A DNA stretch of 64,000 nucleotides from Azotobacter beijerinckii (GTDB lineage: Bacteria > Pseudomonadota > Gammaproteobacteria > Pseudomonadales > Pseudomonadaceae), in assembly GCF_900110885.1 (NCBI RefSeq), contig NZ_FOFJ01000016.1:5805-69804 (forward strand), given 5' to 3'. Below, piece after piece: positions 1-8,863 of this stretch. Numbering within the stretch: the stretch's first letter is position 1; each line of letters begins with the position of its first letter. A program made the translations under genes and the position numbers. The notes under the pieces were generated by a model. The model was not told the origin of the DNA. It ran no database searches and was given only the letters and a program-made list of their open reading frames with translations.

Positions 1-95
1 AGCCAGAAACAAGAAAACCCGCACAGGGCGGGCTTTTCAGGGGTGTTTGTAGACTGTTGGAGACAGCTATAAACAGGTATTTGGCGCGCTCGGCG
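1..95. repeat. Left attachment-site repeat of the integrated element
   Basis: These 95 bases are identical to 18838-18932. The block holds a tRNA terminator hairpin (near 17-38) and, at 82-95, the last 14 bases of tRNA-Arg(CCG) including the CCA. From base 96 the two copies diverge, which marks the inner edge. The outer edge is unknown because the window starts inside the repeat. A truncated tRNA 3' end here and an intact tRNA at the other copy is the classical signature of site-specific integration by a tyrosine integrase. Confidence 0.9.
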
Positions 96-158
96 AGCTT
101 CTAACCTATTCATCAACTTACTGAAAGTAAAGGATTTTATGTGAGTTGATTTTTGGCG

Positions 159-177
159 GCATACAGACAGGCATACA
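159..177 (+). promoter_or_regulatory. Putative arm-type integrase binding site, left end
   Basis: Two direct GCATACA heptamers start 12 bp apart (159 and 171). The same pair with the same 12-bp spacing occurs at the integrase end (18785 and 18797). Paired short direct repeats inside both att cores are typical arm sites bound by the N-terminal domain of tyrosine integrases; binding itself is inferred. Confidence 0.55.
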
Positions 178-284
178 GGCTCCCGGTTGCTAGCCTTGTT
201 TGGGCTGCTTTCTGATCAGCTCTAGTCTATGCGAAAGAGTGCTGCAGGCCTGTGCTTGTGTTCCTTGTCCGACCGCCAAGGCGG

Positions 285-470
285 GGCGGCCAGCAGGGAA
301 TGGCGGGGGCGGTGTTCGACTGATCGGCGGATTTACGGAACACGACTGGTGTGCCGAACACCACGTGTTCCGCCTTGCGCGTGTTGGTGTTCCATGGCTG
401 TAAGCCGCGTCGTTACTGGCTTTCAGCGATTCTGGAACACCAAGAACACCAAGAACACCGGATTTCCGAG
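285..470 (+). repeat. Iteron module M1 (AACACC repeats)
   Basis: The module contains many copies of (G/T)AACACC in both orientations and ends with three tandem 9-bp units at 434-460. They are preceded by TTACTGGCTTTCAGC (413-427). The whole block matches the right-end module 17305-17495 and, inverted, 1287-1437. No open reading frame is conserved between copies. It is probably a replication or partition control region recognised by the element's primase-helicase, comparable to the P4 ori and crr iterons (inference). Confidence 0.6.
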
Positions 471-672
471 GGGGAAAGGTTTGAATGTCCCCAAGCCCCC
501 GGTCGGGGCGAAGACCTGCAGCGAGGAAAGTCTATGCCCTGCTCGGGACGGATCGGCATGAGGGGGCATAGGCGTTTGCGCTGATGCTGGTCATTGCCCG
601 TCATTACAGCGGGTCCTCCCCAAGGGGCCACCCTATGCGGGTAATTCGAACCCCGTTTTCTCTCTAGCTGAG
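305..672 (+). repeat. Left arm of a roughly 350-bp inverted repeat
   Basis: This arm reappears in inverted orientation at about 1096-1437 with many point differences (roughly 90% identity by eye). A third, partial inverted copy of its inner end lies at about 910-985. The arms combine the iteron block with a leader-like block (hairpin, AGGAAAG, ATG). The inner third carries a conserved CGAATTACCCG element found at all three places. No protein-coding gene is supported in 96-1781. Confidence 0.7.
473..584 (+). other. Leader-like module copy 1 (hairpin, SD, tiny ORF)
   Basis: A GC hairpin (about 503-518) is followed by the string GAGGAAAGTCTATGCCC, which looks like a Shine-Dalgarno plus start codon. 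The frame then reads only 16 codons (533-583). Related strings occur at 1193-1262 on the minus strand and at 14745-14821 on the minus strand, upstream of the replication gene. In P4-like satellites such leaders belong to the CI-RNA/Icd-type immunity region. That assignment is by resemblance only. Confidence 0.35.
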
Positions 673-1095
673 ATTTGCTCGGAGATGTCCGTCTTTCTTC
701 CCCTGCTCCAGCAGCACGGGCTTTCGCCTTGGTGATCACCCAAGCGACCGACTATGGATGCAGTGTCGTGCTGGAAGCTGCAGCGCCTGGTGTTGACCTC
801 CTTGGCTGATCTGAGCCTGCCGCCAGTTAAGAAGCTCGAGCACATCAAGGGTTTCCGACAGCTCACACCTGTTGGCCTGGCAGCCCATGGCTACCTCGAA
901 AAAGTAAGGAAGTCCTTGGCCAAGCCTCAGCTAGAGAGAAAACGGGGCTCGAATTACCCGCATAGGGTGGGGGCCTCTGGAAGGACCCAATGCCTGCCTG
1001 CCGGTTTCTACCTGGTCTGGCCAACTGTTAACCAAGGCGGTTAACCGTCAACCTGTTAACTAACTTTCAGACCCAGCCACTACCACGTGAACGCG

Positions 1096-1437
1096 GCTCG
1101 AATTACCCGTGTAGGGTGGCCCCTTGGGGAGGACCCGCGGTGATGACGGGCAATGACCAGGATCAGCGCAAACTCCCATGCCCCCTCATGCCGATCCGTC
1201 CGGAGCAGGGCATAGACTTTCCTCGCTGCAGGTCTTCGCCCCGACCGGGGGCTTGGGGACATTCAAACCTTTCCCCTCGAAAATATGGTGTTACTGGTGT
1301 TCTTGGTGTTACCGAATTGCTGAAAGCCAGTAATGGCAAGGCTTACAGCGATGTAACACCAACACACGCAAGGCGGAACACGTGGTGTTCAGAACACCAA
1401 TCGTGTTACGTAAATCCGCCGATCAGTCGAACACCGC
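1096..1437 (-). repeat. Right arm of the inverted repeat, with iteron module M2
   Basis: This is the inverted counterpart of 305-672. Its iteron units sit at 1287-1312 with the conserved 15-mer (reverse strand) at 1319-1333. Its leader-like block lies at 1193-1262. Two extended inverted copies only about 400 bp apart would form a large cruciform or recombine. No gene is visible. Confidence 0.7.
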
Positions 1438-1440
1438 CCC

Positions 1441-1556
1441 TGCAAAAATTGGGTGTAACTGGTGTCTATTGTGTAGCCGAAACGCTGAAAGCCAGTAATG
1501 ACGCGGCCTCCAGCGAAGTAACACGAATTGCTGAAAGACTGAACACCAAGCCATGA
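1441..1556 (-). repeat. Iteron module M3
   Basis: Read on the minus strand, this block contains TTGGTGTTC, then CGTGTTACTTCGCTGGAGG, then the 15-mer TTACTGGCTTTCAGC (1484-1498 reversed), then ACACC units. The order is the same as in the right-end module 17385-17487. It follows M2 directly, so the left end holds three modules and the right end one. Confidence 0.55.
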
Positions 1557-1781
1557 GTAAAATGTGTTACGCCAAGCCTGTTTGGTACGGCAGGCATCGG
1601 CCGGAAGCTGCCTCTAGAAAGTGCCGACCTAGGAACGGCCGGCGCGTTGGCAAGGTCATACTTCAGTCTGCTCTGCTATCTCCAGGGCATCATCCACTTC
1701 GATACTCAAGTATCTAACAGTGCTTGAAGATTGAAGCTGGTGCGCAGGATCGCAGCAGCACATTAATTAGCTCGATGTCAT
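1557..1781. other. Non-coding stretch between iteron module and ABC-3C operon
   Basis: No gene, tRNA or strong terminator is visible. The stretch follows the 3' end of the ABC-3C ATPase gene. Confidence 0.5.
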
Positions 1782-3626
1782 CTAGTTCGCATCGCCTTCG
1801 TCGCTTGCATCATTGCGTGGCACGACGCCATCGCGTAGTGGGTAAAGGCCGTATCGGCCCTTGCCTCGAATACGCGTGAACGTGATGGGTTCGAGCGCTT
1901 CCGCTGTTTCTGGTTTGATCGGTTCGTTCTCGAGAACGATGACTTGACCGCGCCCCCGCCAAGTCGACATCCAGCCATAGAACCGGTCAATGACCGTCGC
2001 AGGCGGCACTTCATGTTCTTCGGTCGAGTCCGGATGAGCGTACGTCTTTAGCGGTGAGTCGAGGACGACTACGCCGAGATGGGGGTGTCCTTTCTCGAGC
2101 GCGTGTTCCATGAGCGCAACCACCAGAGAGGATAGGTACAGGCCTCTCACTCCGGCGCCGTAGCTCAGGCGCGAACGGTCGTCGATACGCAGGTCGCAGG
2201 GTCCGTCGGCGAGAGCGATGTTCTGGATGGAAGTGAAACCCCAAGTATTCAGCAACTCCTTTGCGCGGTTGGCCACCTCACGACCAAACGTCCCGCCCTC
2301 ACGAGTCACGGTGATACGTTTGCGTACGCTCGCCTTTCTTAGACGATCAACCTCGGCCGTAAGGCGCTGTATCTCGTCGAAATTGCTCAGCTGTTCGGAC
2401 AGCTCTGAACGTCGCAACGCCAATGTTTTTGGATTGGCAGTGAACTCGACACGGGTATTCATGAGCACCATCGCTTCGCGGTTCTGCAGCACGTTGAGGT
2501 CAGCAGCTAGTTTCGAAGCGCGTGCTTTGAGATCTTGATAGCGGCCTCGTTCATGTTGCAGGGCAGCGAGCAAGCCCACGCGGAGTGCTCGAATTTTTTC
2601 TGCTTCAGCGGCGATGGCTGCTCGGTAGCGGCTGGGCGCCGTAGGGCGCAGATCGTTAGGGTCCACTTGGCTTTCTGCCGGGGTTCCGCACAACGGGCAG
2701 TCTACTGTCGGTAGTTCCTGGAAGAACGCGACACCCTCGTTAGTACCTCCAAGGCGTGCTTGGTCGTTCGCGTACTTCTTGTCGAGCAGCTCGAAGCGGC
2801 TAATCATGGACTGTGAGTGATTCCAGTCGTTTTCAACCCGGTGCAATGCATCGGACGTTTCCGCAAGCTGCCTGCGCAAGTCCTTTAGCGCGGAAGCACG
2901 CGCTTCGTATTGGCTCGTCATCGCCGACAGGGTCGTATCCACCCGCTCCAGCGCCTCTTCCACTTCGTTGCGCCTCAGGTCTTTCGGCATGAGGGCTTCG
3001 ATGCGCTTCAGAGCAGTCTCGGCAGACTGTAGCTCGCCGCGGGCACGTTCAGCTTCTGTTGCGGACTTCCGGAGTTGGATGGCCGAATCATCGGTGCCTG
3101 TCAAAAACAAGTGGAACGCAGCTTCATGCTTCGATGCGGCATGGCCGCTGCCCGCGCTGGGCTGTTTGGCAGGAATGTCGGACTGCGACCACAACGACCA
3201 GTGGCGAAGATCGTCACCCGTTACGGCGCCACGCTTGCTGTGATTGCGAAGAATTTGTTTGCCACTCGCACCGCATAATGCTACGAGCAACTCCCCGAGG
3301 TCTTGGTCTAGTGGTTCGAACGCTTGATCCTCGGTGTCGCCGAGCACGCGCGTGTAGACGGCGGCGCCTCCGCCAGACAGCCCCCGGCGTACTTCGTATT
3401 CACCGTCGGCGGCCTTAAACCGCAGGCGGAATTCCTGGTAGCCCTGCGTCAGCGGAAATGATTCAGGCAGGTCGTTACCTCCCAGCATGTACCAGAGACA
3501 ATCGTAGATATAGGACTTTCCGGTCTCGCTGGGGCCTCGAATCAGCTGTCGCCTGGAGTGGAATAGGACCTCGGCGGTCTCGCGGTCTGGTCCCTGGGCC
3601 GACAGCGACGTGAGAACTATGCCCAT
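1782..3626 (-). CDS. ABC-3C system ATPase (SMC/Rad50-like, zinc hook)
   Basis: This 614-residue protein has a Walker A motif GPSETGKS at residues 31-38 and a long helical, Gln/Arg/Glu-rich coiled-coil region from about 185 to 470. The coiled coil is interrupted by a CPLC zinc-hook-like motif at 310-313. A signature-like SYGAGVRG and a Walker B LGVVVLDSP lie near the C-terminus. This is the Rad50/SMC-type ABC ATPase layout of three-component ABC conflict systems. The ATG at 3626 is preferred over an upstream Met at 3671 because GGAGG lies just upstream and it gives a 10-bp overlap with the preceding gene, indicating translational coupling. It probably senses invading DNA or replication structures and controls the nuclease encoded first in the operon (inference from the family). 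Confidence 0.8.
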   Translation of the reverse strand: MGIVLTSLSAQGPDRETAEVLFHSRRQLIRGPSETGKSYIYDCLWYMLGGNDLPESFPLTQGYQEFRLRFKAADGEYEVRRGLSGGGAAVYTRVLGDTEDQAFEPLDQDLGELLVALCGASGKQILRNHSKRGAVTGDDLRHWSLWSQSDIPAKQPSAGSGHAASKHEAAFHLFLTGTDDSAIQLRKSATEAERARGELQSAETALKRIEALMPKDLRRNEVEEALERVDTTLSAMTSQYEARASALKDLRRQLAETSDALHRVENDWNHSQSMISRFELLDKKYANDQARLGGTNEGVAFFQELPTVDCPLCGTPAESQVDPNDLRPTAPSRYRAAIAAEAEKIRALRVGLLAALQHERGRYQDLKARASKLAADLNVLQNREAMVLMNTRVEFTANPKTLALRRSELSEQLSNFDEIQRLTAEVDRLRKASVRKRITVTREGGTFGREVANRAKELLNTWGFTSIQNIALADGPCDLRIDDRSRLSYGAGVRGLYLSSLVVALMEHALEKGHPHLGVVVLDSPLKTYAHPDSTEEHEVPPATVIDRFYGWMSTWRGRGQVIVLENEPIKPETAEALEPITFTRIRGKGRYGLYPLRDGVVPRNDASDEGDAN

Positions 3627-4120
3627 GCGCCGCCTCCATTTCGCGCCATCAATTCGAGTTCCGCTCCCCACAGGTGGCCACTCGCAGCGAATTGGGCGGT
3701 CAGCGCGGTGGAGTCAGCTTGACCATAGCGCTCGGCTGCCCACGCGCAGCGCTGCTCCAGTTCACGCAAGTATTTTGACGTCAGAGCGCCCGTCATCGTC
3801 CTCGCGACCTCTCCCGCGAAGTAAGTGATGCCATCTGTTCCCAATGTGGCCGTCACCAGGCCTCGCGTACTCATGAGGTAGAGCCCTTGCTCAATCAGCT
3901 CGCGTCTGCTCATGAGTTCTGCGCCTCGGAATGGAATGGGTGTGTGTAGGCTGCTCGGCCCGTTCAGATCAGCGGAGTACACGATGGCATAGTCCAGCAG
4001 CACCAGCTTCTGAAGGTCCGCCCCGTGCGGCACGAGTGCCTGCAGGAGGTAGACCATGCGGATGCCGAGTTCAAATGGGGAGTTGAACACAGGCAACGCG
4101 TGCCGTTTTACTTGACCCAC
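3617..4120 (-). CDS. ABC-3C system middle component
   Basis: A 167-residue protein sits between the nuclease and ATPase genes. It has no catalytic motif, an N-terminal SPFELGIRMVYLLQAL segment and a helical body. Size, position and this N-terminus match the small middle components (MC) of ABC-three-component systems, which are thought to bridge ATPase and effector. Translation starts at GTG (4118-4120) behind GAGGAGG and overlaps the nuclease stop by 13 bp. The assignment to the MC group is by recognition of pattern and neighbourhood, not by alignment. Confidence 0.7.
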   Translation of the reverse strand: MGQVKRHALPVFNSPFELGIRMVYLLQALVPHGADLQKLVLLDYAIVYSADLNGPSSLHTPIPFRGAELMSRRELIEQGLYLMSTRGLVTATLGTDGITYFAGEVARTMTGALTSKYLRELEQRCAWAAERYGQADSTALTAQFAASGHLWGAELELMARNGGGAWA

Positions 4121-5208
4121 TTGAGCCTCCTCTGGTTTACCAGGTGGTGGCAGGTGCCCGGCAGGTCGCCGGGCCGCAGTTTAGGAGCCAGCGCACTGTC
4201 ATTGACGACCAACAGTTGCGCACCCTCGGTGCCGGCCTCGAGCCGGTCCAGACCGGTCTTATGCCGAGGGCTCTTGACCTTCGGCTTGATGCCGGTCAGC
4301 ACCATGTCCAACAGCGCGTCGAACTCTGCCTCGCCGTAGGTGTCCCGACTGAATGTCTTCAGACCTTCGGCGCAGTAGAAAAGTGCGCGTTGACTCTGGA
4401 AGTGTTCGCCGCAGTCCGAGGCTATCAGCTCGTCCAGCGCCAAGCCCTTGTCGATTAGTTCGGAATAGACCTTCAGCAATTCTTCGACGTAGACCTGCTC
4501 GTGTGTTGCGGGGGCGTCGGGTGCCAAGGGGTCATCACCGCGCTCACCCTCAAAACCGAACAGCTCGAAGTGCGCCTTCCGGTCCAGCGCATGCCACTCC
4601 AGGATGTCTCGCGTCTGGCACTCCACAATGCTCTTGAAATCGAAGGCCAGGATCAGCTGTTCGAGTGCTGGGGTTAGCTCTGTAGCGCGTCCCTTGAGCC
4701 CGGTCTTCCCCGCTTTCCAGTCATCCAGAAAGCGCTTCTTGAACTCGTCGGGCTTGCTCAGAAGGTTGTGAAGGTCGTTGCCCACGCCGCGTGGCGCGCA
4801 GAGGTAGTAGTACCGCGGCGCAGGGTAAGTCTTCGCCTCCAAGTGCTTGAAGAACTTGACCAACTCTTTGAAAACGTCGGCCGGTGTCAAGGCGTGGTTG
4901 TAATGTTTGCCTTGAAAGAGATCCCACTGCCTCTCGGACAAAGCAAGGACTAGACGCGCTTCGATATCGCGCCCGCCGTCGCCTGCGCCGCCCAGCTGCT
5001 TGACGAATACGTACTTCGCGTCTCCACCCAAAGGTCGATTGCGACAAGCCTCCTCAATGAGCTTTTCCCACTGGTCGGCGTGAATGAGCAAGACCTGCGA
5101 TGACGGAGGAATGACACCGCGCTTGACTGCAAAGCGATTCTTCCGCGTTGGATTGGTTTCCATACCATCGGGCGCCGCGCTCTTGGGCGGTGGCTGCCGA
5201 ACCTCCAT
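4108..5208 (-). CDS. ABC-3C system effector with restriction-endonuclease-like domain
   Basis: This 366-residue protein is the first gene of the three-gene operon. Residues 40-105 carry a PD-(D/E)xK-type core: a helix with Glu47/Glu53, GDGGRD ending at Asp81, then a strand ending in Gln99-x-Lys101 (FQGKHY). This is the Mrr-like arrangement. The remaining two thirds are a helical C-terminal region expected to contact the middle component. It is the likely DNA-cutting toxin unleashed by the ATPase. The start at 5208 has no strong Shine-Dalgarno; Met16 at 5163 is an alternative and would not touch the nuclease core. Confidence 0.75.
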   Translation of the reverse strand: MEVRQPPPKSAAPDGMETNPTRKNRFAVKRGVIPPSSQVLLIHADQWEKLIEEACRNRPLGGDAKYVFVKQLGGAGDGGRDIEARLVLALSERQWDLFQGKHYNHALTPADVFKELVKFFKHLEAKTYPAPRYYYLCAPRGVGNDLHNLLSKPDEFKKRFLDDWKAGKTGLKGRATELTPALEQLILAFDFKSIVECQTRDILEWHALDRKAHFELFGFEGERGDDPLAPDAPATHEQVYVEELLKVYSELIDKGLALDELIASDCGEHFQSQRALFYCAEGLKTFSRDTYGEAEFDALLDMVLTGIKPKVKSPRHKTGLDRLEAGTEGAQLLVVNDSALAPKLRPGDLPGTCHHLVNQRRLKWVK

Positions 5209-5778
5209 ATTTGCGTCGTCGGCACGCAGCAGGCTCCGGAGTCGGTCCAGCTTGCGCTAATTCATTTCTCTTGAGTGATAGTGCCATAAGTAAACAACGC
5301 CTCCACGGATTTTCAGCATGCACTCGCTTAAGGCAACGCCGAACCAGGCATCACCCCAGTTGAGACATACGTTGAAATGCGCCTGAAGCCCAAGCGCGCA
5401 GCTCGCAAAGAGGAATTCGCTTCCTGCCTACCCCATGTCAGGGCTGCACCCTGGTCATCGGGTGTCATGCGGGCGCACTCATGCCCCCAGGCATGCAAGC
5501 GCCAGGTATCCGAGCGTATTGAGATTGATCGATTTAAGATCGCAAGGGCGACGGGCAGCTACCGACCCATAGCTGCCGGTGGCGACCGGCAGAAACCGGT
5601 CAGAAGCAGACGCTCGGATGTGTCTACAAAACTAGGGGTAACTCACAATTCCTTAGCACCCCTGGCATATATCACGGCGCGTGATGAGAGCAAAAAAATA
5701 TTGCATCCTTGAGCTCTCGAACGGAGCGGCTATAAATCCGATCCGTAATACCACTCAGGCTTGCAGTTCGTGAAGCAA
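5209..5778. other. Intergenic stretch between the two defence operons
   Basis: It holds the presumed promoter of the ABC-3C operon (minus strand) and the 3' region of the HerA gene. A clean hairpin lies at 5554-5577 (GGCAGCTA, 8-nt loop, TAGCTGCC), followed by further short CCGGT repeats to about 5610. Such small palindromic clusters are common in Pseudomonas intergenic DNA. The plus-strand frame 5377-5712 has no codon pattern or recognisable domain and is not called. Confidence 0.5.
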
Positions 5779-7512
5779 TTACTGGATGTTTTGCTTGCGC
5801 CAGTTATCCACCGCAATCGTTAGACGTTTGTCTTTGACGGTTTTTTGCCATTCATCCCAAAAATTTACCGTACCGCTATTTGGCTTGTTTTTTGGCTCAT
5901 CGATTCTGATTCTGCTTGGCAGCAAGCTGGCATCGCCAACAACTAGGGCCTCGCCTGTATCGAGGGTCGGCAGGATGTCGCTAAACCCACCGAGGCTATC
6001 GGGAAGAAGCCGTTTGATTACGCCTTGGTCCTCGGCGTTGATCAGCCTCATGGATACGAAGTTGCTGCATTGACTGAGCATCGTCTTATTCACTTCGGAT
6101 GGTCGCTGACTGATCACCACGAGACTGATGCCGTACTTGCGACCTTCTTTCGCGATACGCTCGAAAATATCCAGTGAGATATCGTCAGCGGAATCCGCCA
6201 TGTTTCGCTGGGGCATGTAGAGATGAGCTTCGTCACATAGAAGCGCAATCGGATGGCGCAACTCGGAAGGTGTCCACTGTTGTACGGAAAACGTAACCCG
6301 CGCGACAAGCGAAACGATCAATGGGAGGACGTCTGATGGAACTTCAGAAAAGTTGATAATTTTGATACCGGCCTTGCCATTCTCGCCAGAGCTGCCGAGC
6401 ACGGCAGTGGTGAATTTTTCAAGCCAGGAAAAGTCCAGAACATCTCCACCGCCGCTGAACATGAATCCCAGGCGTCTATCAGAAATTTTGTTCTCTAGAC
6501 GGGAAATCATCCGGGCGAGCTTACCAAAAAAATCTCCCTGCTTTTCTTTGCCGGCCGCAGCCCCCGGAACCATTTCCACATTGATCTTGTTCAGCCGGCT
6601 CATCAGCACATCCAGATCAAATGGAACCGGGCTATCAACGGTAAAGTGCTTCAGAATTTCCTTATGGTCGCCATCCTCCAGATACTTTCTTTTGGCCTGG
6701 TTAATCTCACGGGCCATGATCATGGCCTGGTTGGGCGCATTCTGGTCACTCCGATCAACAAACATTGACACGAGTGCTTCATACGAAAGCAGCCAGTAAG
6801 GCAGGTAAAGCACACCATCACCAATGGTACATTTTGCCTCAACGTCGGCGGGACCGGCCACCTTAAAATGCTGGATGCTATGGTCTACCAATGGCGCGTA
6901 TTCGCCATGGAGATCAAAAACAATGGCGTTCGCCGTAGAGAGCCCCGACATTTGCTCAATGATCTTGGCTGTGGTCCAGGACTTACCTGATCCGGTGCTG
7001 CCGCCGATGAAGGCGTGGCGCTGGAAAAACTTGTTACCGTTGAGGTAGGCAACAGCATGTTCGTCCAGTGTGTATCTGCCCAACGTCAAAGTATTCCCAC
7101 CGGCTGAAATGCTAGAGAGCGTACGCATAAAATCAGTAAGGTTTTCGCCCTCTAGGGAGAAGCAATTAGCGTCAATTTCCGGAACGCTTTCCAGAGTGCG
7201 CCGAAAGACATTTTCTTTTTCTCCGTCACGATCCAGCATCGTGCCAATCAGGGCGATTTTGCATAGATTCAGTTCAGCGACTTGGTCGCTGATGCCGTCG
7301 TTGTCAATATCCTCAATGCCGCGCTTGCGGGTCACCTGGGTGATCAGGCCGATGAGATTCTGTCCCGGCCTGCTGCTTTGGAGCACAGCCAGATGGTTGA
7401 CCTGCAACCTCTTAAGTTGGTCGACATTTCCCACGTCCACGATTACGTTTGTCGTATCGACGGAGGCAACCTTCCCAAGCGCATCTTCATCCTTAAAGTT
7501 AAAAATCGGCAT
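5779..7512 (-). CDS. herA: HerA-like ATPase of a SIR2-HerA defence system
   Basis: This 577-residue FtsK/HerA-clade ATPase begins with a beta-barrel HAS-like domain (1-150). Walker A GSTGSGKS follows at 171-178, FDLHGEY at 199-205, the Walker B stretch LLCDEAHLYMPQ near 420 and VISQRPSEV near 460. The family forms hexameric DNA-translocating rings. Its gene starts 9 nt after the SIR2 stop behind AGGAAGAAGAG, so the two are one operon. In known SIR2-HerA systems the two proteins form one complex that degrades NAD+ or DNA on phage infection. The base composition is AT-richer than the neighbouring replication genes. Confidence 0.9.
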   Translation of the reverse strand: MPIFNFKDEDALGKVASVDTTNVIVDVGNVDQLKRLQVNHLAVLQSSRPGQNLIGLITQVTRKRGIEDIDNDGISDQVAELNLCKIALIGTMLDRDGEKENVFRRTLESVPEIDANCFSLEGENLTDFMRTLSSISAGGNTLTLGRYTLDEHAVAYLNGNKFFQRHAFIGGSTGSGKSWTTAKIIEQMSGLSTANAIVFDLHGEYAPLVDHSIQHFKVAGPADVEAKCTIGDGVLYLPYWLLSYEALVSMFVDRSDQNAPNQAMIMAREINQAKRKYLEDGDHKEILKHFTVDSPVPFDLDVLMSRLNKINVEMVPGAAAGKEKQGDFFGKLARMISRLENKISDRRLGFMFSGGGDVLDFSWLEKFTTAVLGSSGENGKAGIKIINFSEVPSDVLPLIVSLVARVTFSVQQWTPSELRHPIALLCDEAHLYMPQRNMADSADDISLDIFERIAKEGRKYGISLVVISQRPSEVNKTMLSQCSNFVSMRLINAEDQGVIKRLLPDSLGGFSDILPTLDTGEALVVGDASLLPSRIRIDEPKNKPNSGTVNFWDEWQKTVKDKRLTIAVDNWRKQNIQ

Positions 7513-7521
7513 CTCTTCTTC

Positions 7522-8535
7522 CTACATAATGAGTGACAGGTAACCCTCAAGACTCCAGATATTTTTTTCAATGGTCAGTGGAGCCTCGCTCAAAGAGGAG
7601 TAGACGATGGACTGGTCGTCTGTTGCTCCCCGTTCTATTGCTAGGTAATTCTGCACCTTGTCGTCAAAAATAAGCTTCCTGGCTGCGCCTGAAAGCAAAT
7701 AGGTAATAATCGTGATGGGGGTATTCTGGCGCTGGCATCGTGCCATAAGTTTCGGCTGAATATGCTCATCATTGAAGCCGTAGCCAATGCATAGATACGA
7801 ATTAGCAGCGGTGATGGCTTGGTCTGCGCTATGGATTATCGAGCGGTATGGCTCTAAATGAGTGGCGTGGTATTTTTGGGTTCCCGGTGTTACGATTTTT
7901 GGCTTATAATCGGCAGGTATACCTTGGATGTTTGAAAGAGCCACAGTGTCTTCGTGCGGCGATTTAAACCAATCTAGAGAGCCGTGAACCTTCCAAATGT
8001 TGACCCTGCGGGCAGAATTTATCTCATTCGGGGCGGCCGAATGCCGGATAAACCCGTGCGTGAAACCTGTGTAATGGTGAAGCCCTTCCTGATCGCATGC
8101 ATATTCGGCGAGCCTGTCGTAATTCGTAGTAACGATGTTCAATTTTGTGAGGCTGCTTTTGAACATGTGGCGCAGCAGTCGGCTCAGCGGAAACATTCTT
8201 GGATTCTGAAGGCTTTTGTTGAAAATTTGAATATCTTCAGCGTTGATGAGCGACCAAGTTGCTTTGATAATTCTGGAGGTTAGCTCGTCAGTAACAGCCA
8301 CCTCATGTAGCGCCGACTCCAGGTCAACGCCGTCTTTTAGAATTTTGCAGAACCTATCCCATGCCTCGACTTCGCCATCGGATAAGCTTGAAATGTCAGT
8401 ATTTGCCACCAAGTGGTTCGCGAGGGCCCACATTCCAGACATGCCATGGGCAGCTGATGCACCGCTGCCCAGGATGATGAGAGGAGCCTTGCCATAGTAG
8501 GCTTGCGCTTGTTTTTTATAATTCAGGTCAGACAA
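7522..8535 (-). CDS. SIR2-domain NADase of a SIR2-HerA defence system
   Basis: This 337-residue protein shows the SIR2 NAD-binding motifs GSGAS (23-27), TTNYD (136-140) and KVHGSLDW with His184 (182-189), plus IGYGFND near 250. His184 is the usual catalytic position in defence SIR2 proteins, which hydrolyse NAD+ instead of deacetylating. The start codon is TTG (8533-8535) with AAGGA at good spacing. The first in-frame residues MSDLNYKK make this start natural. It is the first gene of the operon with HerA. Confidence 0.9.
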   Translation of the reverse strand: MSDLNYKKQAQAYYGKAPLIILGSGASAAHGMSGMWALANHLVANTDISSLSDGEVEAWDRFCKILKDGVDLESALHEVAVTDELTSRIIKATWSLINAEDIQIFNKSLQNPRMFPLSRLLRHMFKSSLTKLNIVTTNYDRLAEYACDQEGLHHYTGFTHGFIRHSAAPNEINSARRVNIWKVHGSLDWFKSPHEDTVALSNIQGIPADYKPKIVTPGTQKYHATHLEPYRSIIHSADQAITAANSYLCIGYGFNDEHIQPKLMARCQRQNTPITIITYLLSGAARKLIFDDKVQNYLAIERGATDDQSIVYSSLSEAPLTIEKNIWSLEGYLSLIM

Positions 8536-8863
8536 AATTCTATCCTTGCCATTGTGTCGATCCTAGAAGCCACACTTGGCAGCCTATCAGGCCGCAAGGC
8601 TCAATACCCCTTACACGCCCCTATGTCAACTCAGATTACGGTCGGTTCGGAGCGTGGCCAGGGGCAGTGAGCGAACTGTAAATTGCCCTTCCTTTCTTAC
8701 AAGTAACGATGTCTGCAAGGATGGTCGGTCATCAATGGCAGCTTCTGGCCGGCTTCTGCCTATTACGCAACCGATAGACATGACTGGCCAGACGTATGCA
8801 AACAGTAGCCAAGGAGAGCATTGGCTGAAGGCCACCCCATAACTCTCGGTGATCCGGCAAAGC
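8536..8863. other. Intergenic stretch upstream of SIR2-HerA
   Basis: About 330 bp lie between the S49 protease stop and the SIR2 start, and must hold the promoter of the defence operon and the end of the replication/protease unit. No gene or clear terminator is visible. Base composition drops in GC towards the SIR2 gene, so a module junction is plausible here. Confidence 0.45.

Noticed and set aside
200..1556. Overlapping open frames at the left end (229-561, 754-1044, 1116-1556)
   Set aside because: The frames are not conserved between the repeat copies, and the sequences are iteron and leader repeats. No domain is recognisable.
96..1781. Possible retron or other reverse-transcriptase system, because of the inverted repeats in gene-free DNA next to defence genes
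   Set aside because: No reverse-transcriptase motif (YADD or similar) occurs in any frame of the element.
5377..5712. 111-codon plus-strand frame between the defence operons
   Set aside because: It covers a palindromic intergenic repeat, lacks a ribosome-binding site and resembles no family.
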